From Gammaproteobacteria bacterium (GTDB lineage: Bacteria; Pseudomonadota; Gammaproteobacteria; Xanthomonadales; Marinicellaceae), in assembly GCA_041395445.1 (NCBI GenBank), contig JAWLAO010000001.1, positions 1 through 64,000 of the forward strand: 64,000 nucleotides of DNA, given 5' to 3'. Shown piece after piece: positions 26,615 through 35,023 of the stretch. A program made the position numbers and the translations under genes. The notes under the pieces were generated by a model. It saw only the letters and a list, made by a program, of their open reading frames with translations. It did no database searches and was not told where the DNA came from. The first letter of the stretch is position 1. Each line of letters opens with the position of its first letter.

Positions 26615-27568
26615 CTATATCTCGTTTTGCAAACCAAGTTCAGAAGGATAGGGTTGTAAATAATATTGCGAATTCAAATATTCGGAACCAAACTGTTTGA
26701 AATAGTGTTTCAATAGTGTCAAAGGCGTTATTAAATTGACTTCACGTTTTCTATATTGCTCAATCACATTCAGAATATCGCTTTTGATATCGGAGCTAAT
26801 GTGTTTCTTCAAATAACCAAATAAATGTTGCAGAACATTAATATGATTGCGTCGTTTAGGTGAAGTTTGAATGGCTCGCATAAATCGGCTGAGATATTCT
26901 GTTTTAACTTCTTCATAATTTTGGTTATGGCTATTGGCTAATAATTTACCTAGATATCGATATTCCTGTTGACTATGAGCCATCAGCATGTATTTGTATC
27001 TGCTGTGAAATTTAATGATATCTCCATATTTAACAGAATTGTGGACATTTTTCATATAGTTCGAGTAGGCATAGACACGCATTATAAAATTCTCTCGTAA
27101 CGCTTTGTCATTGAGCCTTCCTTCTTCTTCAACAGGCAAAGCTGGGAAAGTTTTCATCAATAATTCTGTAAATAAGCCGTTGCGCATTGTTTGATGAGCA
27201 TGTCCATTTTCCTGATAGACTTTGACCCTGAACATTCCGCAACTGGGAGATTTTTTCATCAGGATATAACCACACATATCATTGGTTTTCTCCAGATGTT
27301 TTTTTGATGATTCTATTAATTTACCTGATAAGTCATGATTTTCATGTCCTTTAATCACTAATTTGGGAGCTGTGGGATTACCATACAGTCTCATTGTCGG
27401 TCTTGGAGTTGAGAAACCGGCAGAAACTTCAGGACAGTATTTAATAAATTCAAAATACCGACTTAACACATTGGTGCAGTATTTTGATTGTGTATGACCG
27501 CCATTGAACCTGACTTCGTCGCCAAGTAAACAAGAACTAATTCCTACTTTAATTTGATTATTCGACAT
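26615..27568 (-). CDS. YbgA-like DUF523/DUF1722 protein
   Basis: 317 residues. The N-terminal DUF523 part (about 5-150) has KVGISSCLLGDEVRFNGGH and a Cys-containing KKSPSCGMFRVKVY. The C-terminal DUF1722 part (about 160-310) has HSRYKYMLMAHSQQEYRYLG. Proteins of this two-part type are nearly always beside photolyase genes; biochemical role unknown, but Cys motifs suggest a metal or cluster site (inference). It starts 82 bases from the divergent regulator, with TGTACA repeats in between. Probably forms an operon with phrB, since the stop and start are three bases apart. Confidence 0.9.
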   Translation of the reverse strand: MSNNQIKVGISSCLLGDEVRFNGGHTQSKYCTNVLSRYFEFIKYCPEVSAGFSTPRPTMRLYGNPTAPKLVIKGHENHDLSGKLIESSKKHLEKTNDMCGYILMKKSPSCGMFRVKVYQENGHAHQTMRNGLFTELLMKTFPALPVEEEGRLNDKALRENFIMRVYAYSNYMKNVHNSVKYGDIIKFHSRYKYMLMAHSQQEYRYLGKLLANSHNQNYEEVKTEYLSRFMRAIQTSPKRRNHINVLQHLFGYLKKHISSDIKSDILNVIEQYRKREVNLITPLTLLKHYFKQFGSEYLNSQYYLQPYPSELGLQNEI

Positions 27569-27574
27569 TTTAGT

Positions 27575-27630
27575 TATACAAAAATATTTGATGTACAGGT
27601 ATTATATTGTACAATTACACAAAATGTACA
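27575..27630. promoter_or_regulatory. Array of four TGTACA-type boxes (probable operator of the light regulon)
   Basis: TATACA at 27575, TGTACA at 27592, 27608 and 27625, spaced 17, 16 and 17 bases. Two boxes extend to TTGTACAAT and ATGTACAAT. Located exactly between ybgA-phrB and the LitR/CarH-like gene. The periodic spacing fits binding by an oligomeric MerR-type repressor (inference). Confidence 0.6.
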
Positions 27631-27649
27631 ATATAAAAATCAGATTGAT

Positions 27650-28483
27650 ATGATTAGTATTACAGAATTATCTGAAAAAACAGGCGTCAATAGCGTGACA
27701 CTAAGAGCTTGGGAAAGACGTTATGGCTTATTAAAACCTCAAAGAACTCCAAAAGGGCATCGATTTTATACACATGCTGATGTTGATAAAGTCATCAAAA
27801 TTCTAAATTTAATAGAGCAGGGAGTCAGCGTTAGCAAGGTAAAGCCACTGTTGGATTCTGGAGTTGAAACTGCTGAATTGAGTGAAAACTGGCAACAGCA
27901 TATTGACAGGGTCTTTCTGGCTTCTGAGTCGTTTAATAAAAACCGCATTGATCAAATATACCGAGAAATTAGTAAGGAATATCCTTTTTCTGTGAGTGCA
28001 TTTCAGTTTTTTAAAGTTATTCTTAATGAATTAATTACCCGAAAAGACACAGGATTTCGTTCTGATTTCATGCAAAATATAATTCTCGATAATTTGAAAC
28101 GGTCGAATTATTCTTATCAGCAATCTCACTCTTCTGAATTTAAGACAGTCATCTTCCTAAACTCAATGCAATTAGAGGGAAACGCTCTATTGTTGTCACT
28201 CATTTTGAAGGAAATCAATCATGAAGTAGAAATTTTTAAAAACTGTACTTTTAATCAAATATTTGAATATATGCGATACAACCCTATTGATCATTTCGTC
28301 TATATTGACAATAAGATGCTGGATTCAAATCAGCTCAAAAAAGAACTAAAAGACAATGATCTTGCTCAAATTTTTCTAGTTGGTGCTCAATTGAAACTCA
28401 ATCAAGAAATGTTCAATTTTTCTAATTTATTGACTGTAGTAGCCAATCCGTTAGAAGTTTTTTCAATTATTAAAGGAGATTAA
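27650..28483 (+). CDS. MerR-family regulator, LitR/CarH-like
   Basis: 277 residues. The N-terminal MerR helix-turn-helix and wing (MISITELSEKTGVNSVTLRA, WERRYGLLKPQRTPKGHRFY, about 1-70) is clear. The C-terminal part (about 85-277) resembles in length and layout the cobalamin-binding region of light-dependent LitR/CarH regulators, ending FLVGAQLKLN and VVANPLEVFSIIKGD. I do not see the usual B12-ligand His motif (ExxxH), so cofactor binding is uncertain. ATG 27650 is chosen over the in-frame start at 27554, since the HTH begins right after it. TspO starts one base after its stop region, indicating co-transcription. Confidence 0.8.
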   Translation: MISITELSEKTGVNSVTLRAWERRYGLLKPQRTPKGHRFYTHADVDKVIKILNLIEQGVSVSKVKPLLDSGVETAELSENWQQHIDRVFLASESFNKNRIDQIYREISKEYPFSVSAFQFFKVILNELITRKDTGFRSDFMQNIILDNLKRSNYSYQQSHSSEFKTVIFLNSMQLEGNALLLSLILKEINHEVEIFKNCTFNQIFEYMRYNPIDHFVYIDNKMLDSNQLKKELKDNDLAQIFLVGAQLKLNQEMFNFSNLLTVVANPLEVFSIIKGD

Positions 28484-28484
28484 A

Positions 28485-28955
28485 ATGGACCATAAAACCC
28501 TTTGGAGCACTTTTGTATTTTTGTTTTTTAATTTTTTAGCCCTCTATTTAGGTGCTCTTTTTACTGATGCCGGAGTCAATTCAGATTGGTATCAAAATGC
28601 TCAAAAAGCTCCCTGGACACCGCCTGGTTGGATGTTTGGCGCTGCATGGAGTTTGATTATGGTTTGTTATGCCTTGTACATGGCAAAAGTTTGGAATACT
28701 ATATCAAATAGAAAAGTATTGATTGGTTTATATGCCTTTCAATGGGTACTGAATGTGCTCTGGAATCCTTTGTTTTTTTATTATCATTGGGTTTGGAGTG
28801 CAGAAATAGTTTTAATATTTTTAACTATCTTATTGATTTATAAGCTAATAGTATTTTCAAAATATGTAAAAACAGCCGGAATATTTTTACTTCCTTATAT
28901 ATTCTGGCTGTTCATTGCAAATTCCTTAAATCTCTATTTTGCAATAAAGAATTAA
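28485..28955 (+). CDS. tspO: TspO/MBR family tryptophan-rich sensory protein
   Basis: Small five-helix membrane protein that binds tetrapyrroles and, in photosynthetic and other bacteria, helps respond to light and oxygen stress. The 156 residues have the family pattern WYQNAQKAPWTPPGWMFG (about 33-50), AAWSLIMVCYALYMAKVW, then WVLNVLWNPLFFYYHW. GGAG is placed 8 bases before ATG 28485. It directly follows the MerR-type regulator, which fits a shared light-response transcript with the divergent photolyase. Confidence 0.93.
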   Translation: MDHKTLWSTFVFLFFNFLALYLGALFTDAGVNSDWYQNAQKAPWTPPGWMFGAAWSLIMVCYALYMAKVWNTISNRKVLIGLYAFQWVLNVLWNPLFFYYHWVWSAEIVLIFLTILLIYKLIVFSKYVKTAGIFLLPYIFWLFIANSLNLYFAIKN

Positions 28956-28968
28956 GCTATATGTACTA

Positions 28969-31041
28969 CTAAATCTCTAGTTTTGAAATATCGGCAATCG
29001 CTAAAAATATCTGATTCAGCTCAGATAATATGGCCAACCGATTCAAGCGTACTTCCTGATCATCACTATTAACCATAACATTCTCGAAGAACTTATCAAC
29101 CGGTTCTGCCAGAGAGGTGAGAAAGTTAAATGCATCTTGGTAATTTTGTGACTCAACCTCTTGGTTATAACGACGTTTGATAGACTCAATCGCACCAAAC
29201 AGGTTCTTTTCTTGCTCTTCACTCAGCAAACGAATCGTGACTTTTTCAGGAATAGAGTCGTCAGATTTTTTCAGAATATTGCTGATACGCTTATTGGCCT
29301 CAGCCAGTGCTTGAGAGGAAGAGTCCTCTTTAAATTGAGCACACGCAGCGATTCGTTTGCTGATATCTGCTAAGTTTGCCGGTTTTAATGATAGAACCGC
29401 ATCAACCACATCGTGACTAAATCCTTGTTCTAGATAATTATTTTTTAATCTTTGTAAAACGAAATCTTCAACTTCTGCTTTGATAGAGTCAACATTCAGA
29501 TTTTGTACCGGAACTTGCCGAACACAAAACTCAATTAAGTCAAAAACATTTAAATTGAGTTCACCTTGTTGGATGATTTTGATAATTCCCAAAGTGGCAC
29601 GGCGCAAAGCAAATGGGTCTTTATTTCCTGAAGGCTTCTTACCAGCTGCAAAAATACCACAAAGTGTATCCATTTTATCAGCAATTGCTGTTGCCTGAGC
29701 GAGTGCAGTTGTTGGTATGGAATCATTTGAAAATGCCGGCTTATATTGTTGGCGGATAGCGGTGCAGACGTCCTCGTTTTCACCTTGGCTTTGTGCATAA
29801 TAGGCTCCCATGATCCCTTGTAAATCAGGGAACTCACCAACCATGTCAGTGAGCAAATCACATTTTAAAAGAGTTGAAATCCTTGCAGCATCTTCTTGAT
29901 TTAATTCAAGTTTCTCAGATAAATATTTGAGTATTGATGCAACTCGGTCAGATTTATCAGCCAGAGAACCCAATTGTGTTTCAAACGTCATTTTTTTCAA
30001 CATTTCAAAACGACTTTCGAGTGGCTGTTTGCGATCTTGTTCCCAGAAAAATCCGGCATCCGCCAAACGAGGGCGAATCACTTTTTCAAATCCTTTGATC
30101 ACTTGTGATATATCTTTAGACTCAATATTTGCCAAAGCTATGAAATTGGGCATTAATTGATTGTTATTATCAAACACCGGGAAATATTTCTGATGCTTTT
30201 GCATGGATGAAATTAGTGCTTCAGCCGGAACTTGCAAGAATGATTCTTCAAAACTACCGGCAACCGCAACCGGATATTCAACAATAGAAGCAACTTCTTG
30301 TAGCAAATCCTCATCAATTTTTGCAACACCGTTGAGGGATGTTGCTACCTTTTCAACTTGTTGACGAATGCTTTCTTTTCGGCTTTCCTGATCGACATAA
30401 ACTCTGACACTTTCCAATTGAGAAACGTAAGAATCTGAAGAATCGATGGTGATAAAATCAGGAAAGTGAAAACGATGACCACGGGTTTGATTGGATGCCG
30501 TAATCGAGAACATTTCAAATGGAATCACTTCGCTGTTTTTCAACAAAACCATCCAGTGAACCGGTCTGATGAATGCAAATTCATTATTTCCCCAACGCAT
30601 TGGTTTAGGAATTGGCATTTTGCCAATACTGTTTTTAATAAACTCAGGCAATAATTCTGTTATATTTTTACCTTTTTCTTTAATGTCATAAACCAGCCAT
30701 TCGCCTTTATCTGTTTTTAATGTTTGTAAATCAGAGACTTCAACACCAACAGATTTAGCAAACCCGATTGCTGCCGGTTTTGGGTTGCCGTTTTCATCAA
30801 ATGCCGCAATAACAGCCGGTCCTTTTCGCTGAATAACTTTATCTGCCTGCATTTCATCAATATCATCCAGAATAAAAGCGAGTCTTCGAGGCGAAGCAAA
30901 CCAACGGCTTTTGGATAAATTGAAGCCAATTTCCGCTTTTTGAAGTTCTTCAATGACACCGTTGTATAAACTTTCAGCTAATGAATTGAGTGATTTTGGA
31001 GGAAGTTCTTCAGTTCCTAGTTCAAATAAAATCTGAGTCAT
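28969..31041 (-). CDS. glyS: Glycyl-tRNA synthetase beta subunit
   Basis: Beta chain of the heterotetrameric (alpha2beta2) glycyl-tRNA synthetase; carries tRNA recognition and editing-type domains. 690 residues, near the family's usual 690. Family start MTQILFELGTEELPPKSL and the segment DARLADAGFFWEQDRKQPL (here RPRLADAGFFWEQDRK, about 327-341) are clear, as are the GKKPSGNKDPFALRR signature (about 489-503) and the C-terminal anticodon-binding part. Its start codon directly follows the glyQ stop with no gap. Convergent with tspO, 13 bases apart. Confidence 0.97.
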   Translation of the reverse strand: MTQILFELGTEELPPKSLNSLAESLYNGVIEELQKAEIGFNLSKSRWFASPRRLAFILDDIDEMQADKVIQRKGPAVIAAFDENGNPKPAAIGFAKSVGVEVSDLQTLKTDKGEWLVYDIKEKGKNITELLPEFIKNSIGKMPIPKPMRWGNNEFAFIRPVHWMVLLKNSEVIPFEMFSITASNQTRGHRFHFPDFITIDSSDSYVSQLESVRVYVDQESRKESIRQQVEKVATSLNGVAKIDEDLLQEVASIVEYPVAVAGSFEESFLQVPAEALISSMQKHQKYFPVFDNNNQLMPNFIALANIESKDISQVIKGFEKVIRPRLADAGFFWEQDRKQPLESRFEMLKKMTFETQLGSLADKSDRVASILKYLSEKLELNQEDAARISTLLKCDLLTDMVGEFPDLQGIMGAYYAQSQGENEDVCTAIRQQYKPAFSNDSIPTTALAQATAIADKMDTLCGIFAAGKKPSGNKDPFALRRATLGIIKIIQQGELNLNVFDLIEFCVRQVPVQNLNVDSIKAEVEDFVLQRLKNNYLEQGFSHDVVDAVLSLKPANLADISKRIAACAQFKEDSSSQALAEANKRISNILKKSDDSIPEKVTIRLLSEEQEKNLFGAIESIKRRYNQEVESQNYQDAFNFLTSLAEPVDKFFENVMVNSDDQEVRLNRLAILSELNQIFLAIADISKLEI

Positions 31042-31944
31042 TTATTTTTCCTCCTTTTGTGTGTCTTTGCATCCTGGAAATCCAAGTTCTTCACGAATGA
31101 GATAGTACATTTCAGCAATGGCTTTGGACATCGTTCGAACGCGTAAGATGTATTGTTGTCTTTCGGTCACGCTAATCGCTTTTCTGGCATCCAGTAAGTT
31201 GAAAATGTGAGAGGCTTTAAGAACTTTTTCATAAGCAACCAAAGGCAATTTGGCATCAATCATTTTAAAGCATTCGGACTCGCAATTACCAAAGTCTTGC
31301 AGACACATTTCCACGTTTGCATATTCAAAATTGTAGGTTGACTGTTCAAATTCATTTTGGTGAAACACATCTCCATAAGTAACGGTTCCGTTTGGAGTTT
31401 CTGCCCAAATTAAATCATAAATGCTTTCCTTTTCCTGCAAATACATTGCCAGTCGTTCCAAACCATAAGTGATTTCGCCCATAACCGGTTTGCATTCCAA
31501 ACCGCCAACTTGTTGAAAATAGGTGAATTGTGTGACTTCCATGCCATTCAACCAGACTTCCCAACCGAGTCCCCAGGCACCAAGAGTGGGGGATTCCCAG
31601 TTGTCTTCCAGAAAGCGAATGTCATGCAACAATGTATCTATTCCCAGTTCTTTCAAAGATTCCAAATACAATTCCTGAATATTATCAGGAGATGGTTTTA
31701 ACACCACTTGGAACTGATAATAATGCTGAAGTCTGTTTGGATTCTCACCATAACGCCCGTCTGTAGGACGTCTGCAAGGCTGAACATAAGCACTATTCCA
31801 GGGCTCAGGACCAATAGAGCGTAAAAATGTCGCCGGATGAAAGGTGCCGGCACCGACTTCCAAATCCAAAGGTTGTACAATTACACAACCATTTTTTGCC
31901 CAGAAATTTTGTAGTTTTAAGATAATCTCTTGAAACGTCAACAT
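31042..31944 (-). CDS. glyQ: Glycyl-tRNA synthetase alpha subunit
   Basis: Catalytic alpha chain that activates glycine. 300 residues: MLTFQEIILKLQNFWAKNGC, then QPLDLEVGAGTFHPAT, the class II stretch PTDGRYGENPNRLQHYYQFQ (about 60) and YLESLKELGID, matching E. coli GlyQ closely (303 residues). I chose ATG 31944; a longer frame from 32016 would add 24 residues not found in homologues and would start inside a stable hairpin. Immediately followed by glyS, forming the standard operon. Confidence 0.96.
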   Translation of the reverse strand: MLTFQEIILKLQNFWAKNGCVIVQPLDLEVGAGTFHPATFLRSIGPEPWNSAYVQPCRRPTDGRYGENPNRLQHYYQFQVVLKPSPDNIQELYLESLKELGIDTLLHDIRFLEDNWESPTLGAWGLGWEVWLNGMEVTQFTYFQQVGGLECKPVMGEITYGLERLAMYLQEKESIYDLIWAETPNGTVTYGDVFHQNEFEQSTYNFEYANVEMCLQDFGNCESECFKMIDAKLPLVAYEKVLKASHIFNLLDARKAISVTERQQYILRVRTMSKAIAEMYYLIREELGFPGCKDTQKEEK

Positions 31945-32013
31945 ATAGAATTGTCCATTTAGCTGTAAATCACAAGGTTGTGAATTATACTCACTTTGAT
32001 GGTTAAACTCCAA

Positions 32014-32051
32014 CATGGCTGAATGCTAATTTATTTTTTCAGCCATGTTTT
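32014..32051. terminator. Hairpin with T-run upstream of glyQ
   Basis: CATGGCTGAA and TTCAGCCATG (10-bp stem, 14-base loop), then TTTTT on the plus strand. Lies between glyQ and the gene at 32075, both minus. The T-run is on the plus side, so as a minus-strand terminator it is imperfect; it could stop antisense transcription or end the 32075 transcript. Confidence 0.45.
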
Positions 32052-32074
32052 TGATTTCTGTCGGAATTGTATGA

Positions 32075-32563
32075 TTATTCGATAATTTTTATCGTAGAAA
32101 TCATCTCAGCCATTTGCTCTAGTTCAGTTTGCAAAGATTGTGATTGGAACTCAGGATAGGGAATCATCGTCAGATAAAACACCACACCGTCTTTTAAAAA
32201 TCTGCTGAAAGCAATATTTTTTATGTTATCACCGTCTTTGTGAATCAGATAAGAAACTCTTTGTCCATTGGGATTGGCCACCATTCTGTTTTCCTTCATA
32301 TCTGCCATGAGAAAATCTGACTCTGAAACGGGTTCTGAATCATCATTTTTCTCAAGCATGTATGTTGAGGTTGCATAGACGGATTTATTTTTTGTCAGAA
32401 GATAATCGCCGTATTGTGAGTTTGGGCTGATTGTCCAGTTTTCATTTAATTGTAAATCAACTGCAACCGTTCCTTTGTTTCCCGAGTCATAGAGTTTTGC
32501 ATTGTATGTTTCGGCATTGGAGAAAGAGGTTATCGTTAGTAATAAAAGTAAAAAATATTTCAT
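32075..32563 (-). CDS. Small exported protein of unknown function
   Basis: 162 residues with a signal peptide (MKYFLLLLLTITSFSNAE, cleavage near 17). The mature part is polar, with a central segment (VYATSTYMLEKNDDSEPVSE) and NGQRVSYLIHKDGDNIKNI. No Cys. No family recognised; the pattern is of a periplasmic soluble domain of about 145 residues. Located upstream of glyQ on the same strand, but a stable hairpin separates them, so it is probably its own unit. Confidence 0.7.
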   Translation of the reverse strand: MKYFLLLLLTITSFSNAETYNAKLYDSGNKGTVAVDLQLNENWTISPNSQYGDYLLTKNKSVYATSTYMLEKNDDSEPVSESDFLMADMKENRMVANPNGQRVSYLIHKDGDNIKNIAFSRFLKDGVVFYLTMIPYPEFQSQSLQTELEQMAEMISTIKIIE

Positions 32564-32701
32564 GCTTAATTCATCTTTTTGTTCAATTTAGTAATATACG
32601 CTAATTTTTTTTAATGGGTGACAATGTTAGAGAAATTCTTAACAATTTATTGAAAGCGGAAATAAAAAACCAATTTGCTTAATATCGCCCTGGCAAAAGT
32701 T

Positions 32702-32707
32702 TATAAT
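32702..32707 (+). promoter_or_regulatory. Possible -10 box for the dehydrogenase-ubiEJB unit
   Basis: TATAAT 26 bases before ATG 32734. A TTGCTT -35 candidate at 32675 is 21 bases away, longer than ideal. Confidence 0.4.
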
Positions 32708-32733
32708 AGCAAAATTCTAAAAATATTTTGTAA

Positions 32734-33642
32734 ATGTCAGAATCGAATCAATTACCAAAACTCAGTAAAGTTATCGTTTATGGTTTGGGTGCTATGGGGC
32801 GGCCAATAGCCAGAAATTTATATGAACACGGACTATTACTCGGTGTTAAGAATCGTACAGAGGGAATTGCAACAGGGCTTGCAAATGAACTCAATCTGGA
32901 GGATTTTGAATCCGAAGAAGATATGTTTGCTCAAGCTGATTGTGTACTCACTTGTGTTTCTGCTGACGATGATTTGTTGCAAATAATTGATGAAATCAAA
33001 CCCTATTTGCAGAAAGACTCAGTGGTTATTGATTGTTCAACAGTGAGTTCCTGGACGGCGAAACAAATTGCAGCAGATTTAGAAAAACAAGATGTTGGTT
33101 TTATGGATGCGCCGGTTTCCGGTGGTGTGGAAGGAGCGAAAAAAGGCACTCTTTCCGTTATGGTTGGAGCTAATTTGAAAACGTATAAACGAGCCAATGA
33201 TTTGTTTCATTCCATTGGATCGCAAGTGACATATATGGGAAAAGTCGGGCAAGGTCAAGCGACAAAAGCAGTCAATCAGGTCTTGGTTGCGGGTGTGGCT
33301 CAAGCGGTTTGTGAAGCTCTTGCTTTTGCGGAAAAATGTAAATTACCAATTGAAAAAACTGTAGAGGTCCTTTCATCAGGTGCAGCGGGGAACTGGTTTC
33401 TGGATAAACGTGGCATCACCATGTGTAAGGACGAGTTTGATAAAGGTTTCAAATTGGCTTTACTCCACAAAGATTTGAAAATTGTACAGAAAACTTTATT
33501 AGATATGCAATCTGAATCACAAATAGTTGAAAAAGGTTTAGTTGAATACAAACAATTGATGGAGCAGGGCTTTGGCGATTTGGATATTTCAGCGCTGATT
33601 AAGCTCAAAAGAAAGCAACTGCATAACGAGGAAGACTCATGA
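32734..33642 (+). CDS. NAD(P)-dependent beta-hydroxyacid dehydrogenase
   Basis: 302-residue oxidoreductase of the 3-hydroxyisobutyrate dehydrogenase family. Rossmann nucleotide motif GLGAMGRPIARNL (about 18-30), substrate loop DAPVSGGVEGAKKGT (about 128-142), and the catalytic-Lys segment GQGQATKAVNQVLVAG (about 171-186). Substrate not determined; glyoxylate-, succinic-semialdehyde- or hydroxyisobutyrate-type activity are all possible. Overlaps ubiE by four bases (ATGA), so it is translationally coupled to ubiquinone genes, though no direct metabolic link is known. A paralogue is at 58704-59591. Confidence 0.88.
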   Translation: MSESNQLPKLSKVIVYGLGAMGRPIARNLYEHGLLLGVKNRTEGIATGLANELNLEDFESEEDMFAQADCVLTCVSADDDLLQIIDEIKPYLQKDSVVIDCSTVSSWTAKQIAADLEKQDVGFMDAPVSGGVEGAKKGTLSVMVGANLKTYKRANDLFHSIGSQVTYMGKVGQGQATKAVNQVLVAGVAQAVCEALAFAEKCKLPIEKTVEVLSSGAAGNWFLDKRGITMCKDEFDKGFKLALLHKDLKIVQKTLLDMQSESQIVEKGLVEYKQLMEQGFGDLDISALIKLKRKQLHNEEDS

Positions 33643-34394
33643 CTGAGACAACAAACTCACAAACACATTTCGGTTATAAAACCGTAGCGGTCGAAGAAAA
33701 AGAAAAACTCGTCGGAGAAGTTTTTACTTCCGTTGCTGCCAAATATGACATCATGAATGACTTCATGTCATTAGGCATTCACAGGCTTTGGAAACGTCAT
33801 TTTGTTTTAACCAGTGGTGTTGAAGAAGGTGCACAAGTGCTGGATTTAGCCGGTGGAACCGGCGACATTGCCAAGTTACTTGCACCGAAAGTTACCGATA
33901 AAGTTCATATCATTGTTGGTGATATCAACCAAGGAATGCTGGATGTTGGCAAAGACAGACTCATCGATGCCGGGCTTTGGGGGCAGGTGACAACTCAACA
34001 AATGAATGCGGAGTCTTTACCTTTTGAAGAGGACACTTTTGATTTGGTGACAATTGCTTTCGGATTGAGAAATGTGACCAACCAACAAAATGCACTGGAT
34101 GAAATGTATCGTGTTTTGAAACCGGGCGGAAAACTGATGATTCTGGAATTCACACGGGTCAATTTGAAGTTTCTCAGCAAAATCTATGATATTTATTCCT
34201 TTAAAATCTTACCAAAGATTGGCGAAATTGTAGCTAATGATCGCGATTCCTATCAATATCTCGCCGAATCAATTCGCAAACATCCCGATCAGGAAACATT
34301 AAAATCAATGATGGAACAATCCGGTTTTGAACTTTGTAAAGTTGAAAATCTCAGTGGCGGAATTGTTGCTATTCATACAGGTTATAAAACATGA
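33639..34394 (+). CDS. ubiE: Ubiquinone/menaquinone C-methyltransferase UbiE
   Basis: SAM-dependent enzyme that C-methylates the demethylated quinone ring. The 251 residues show MNDFMSLGIHRLWKRHF (about 38-54), the SAM motif VLDLAGGTGDIAKLL (about 67-81), AFGLRNVTNQQNAL (about 145) and the C-terminal YLAESIRKHPDQETL, all family signatures. Overlaps both the preceding dehydrogenase and ubiJ by four bases. First gene of ubiE-ubiJ-ubiB. Confidence 0.97.
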   Translation: MTETTNSQTHFGYKTVAVEEKEKLVGEVFTSVAAKYDIMNDFMSLGIHRLWKRHFVLTSGVEEGAQVLDLAGGTGDIAKLLAPKVTDKVHIIVGDINQGMLDVGKDRLIDAGLWGQVTTQQMNAESLPFEEDTFDLVTIAFGLRNVTNQQNALDEMYRVLKPGGKLMILEFTRVNLKFLSKIYDIYSFKILPKIGEIVANDRDSYQYLAESIRKHPDQETLKSMMEQSGFELCKVENLSGGIVAIHTGYKT

Positions 34395-35023
34395 CAACTA
34401 AACAATTACAGCAAAATCAGGAAAATTGGTTCGAGAAATTTTTTCTGGATAACCTCAATACTGCCATTCGCAAAACTTTATCTTATGACTACGAAGCAGT
34501 AAAAAAACTTCAGGTTTATGAAGGAAAAATTGTAAAAGTTGAGTTGGACTCAACACCTTTTGAGTTTTTTTTAAGTATTCAAAAAGATGGTATTGCCCTT
34601 AGTAAATACTCGAACTCAGAAGCGGATACCACGATCAAGGGTTCGCCGTTGGCTATTTTTGCGATGAATATGGAACAAACCGTTAGCGGAATTAAAAATG
34701 TTGAAATATATGGTGATGCCAATGTCGGGCAGTTTTTGGCAAAGTGGTTAAAAACTGTCAAACCCGATTGGGAAGAGGCTTGGTGTGAACTGCTTGGTGA
34801 TGGCATGGGTGTCAGGGTTTCAAAAACCATCAATAGTGTTTTGGATTTTGGTAAAAAGTTTCGGGAATCGCTCGTCACAAGCAGTAAGGAGTATCTGGTC
34901 GAAGAATCCCGAGATTTGATTTCTCCAACCGAAATGGAACAGTTTTTGGATGATGTTGATGATTTGAAATCTGATGTTGACAGACTGGAACAACAAATTA
35001 ATCTTCTTAAATCAACTTTATGA
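34391..35023 (+). CDS. ubiJ: Ubiquinone biosynthesis accessory factor UbiJ (SCP2-like)
   Basis: Lipid-binding scaffold of the soluble ubiquinone-synthesis complex. 210 residues: an N-terminal SCP2-like fold (about 15-125, with ITVEL-like strand KIVKVELDSTPFEFFLS and EADTTIKGSPLAIFAM), and a C-terminal coiled coil (DVDDLKSDVDRLEQQINLL). Length and position between ubiE and ubiB match E. coli UbiJ. Overlaps both neighbours by four bases. Confidence 0.93.
   Translation: MTTKQLQQNQENWFEKFFLDNLNTAIRKTLSYDYEAVKKLQVYEGKIVKVELDSTPFEFFLSIQKDGIALSKYSNSEADTTIKGSPLAIFAMNMEQTVSGIKNVEIYGDANVGQFLAKWLKTVKPDWEEAWCELLGDGMGVRVSKTINSVLDFGKKFRESLVTSSKEYLVEESRDLISPTEMEQFLDDVDDLKSDVDRLEQQINLLKSTL

Noticed and set aside
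28969..31041. Several open frames opposite glyS (for example 29161-29373 plus)
   Set aside because: Antisense shadows of a strongly conserved gene with no independent evidence.
31944..32016. Longer glyQ start at 32016
   Set aside because: Adds 24 residues absent from homologues and begins inside a hairpin.
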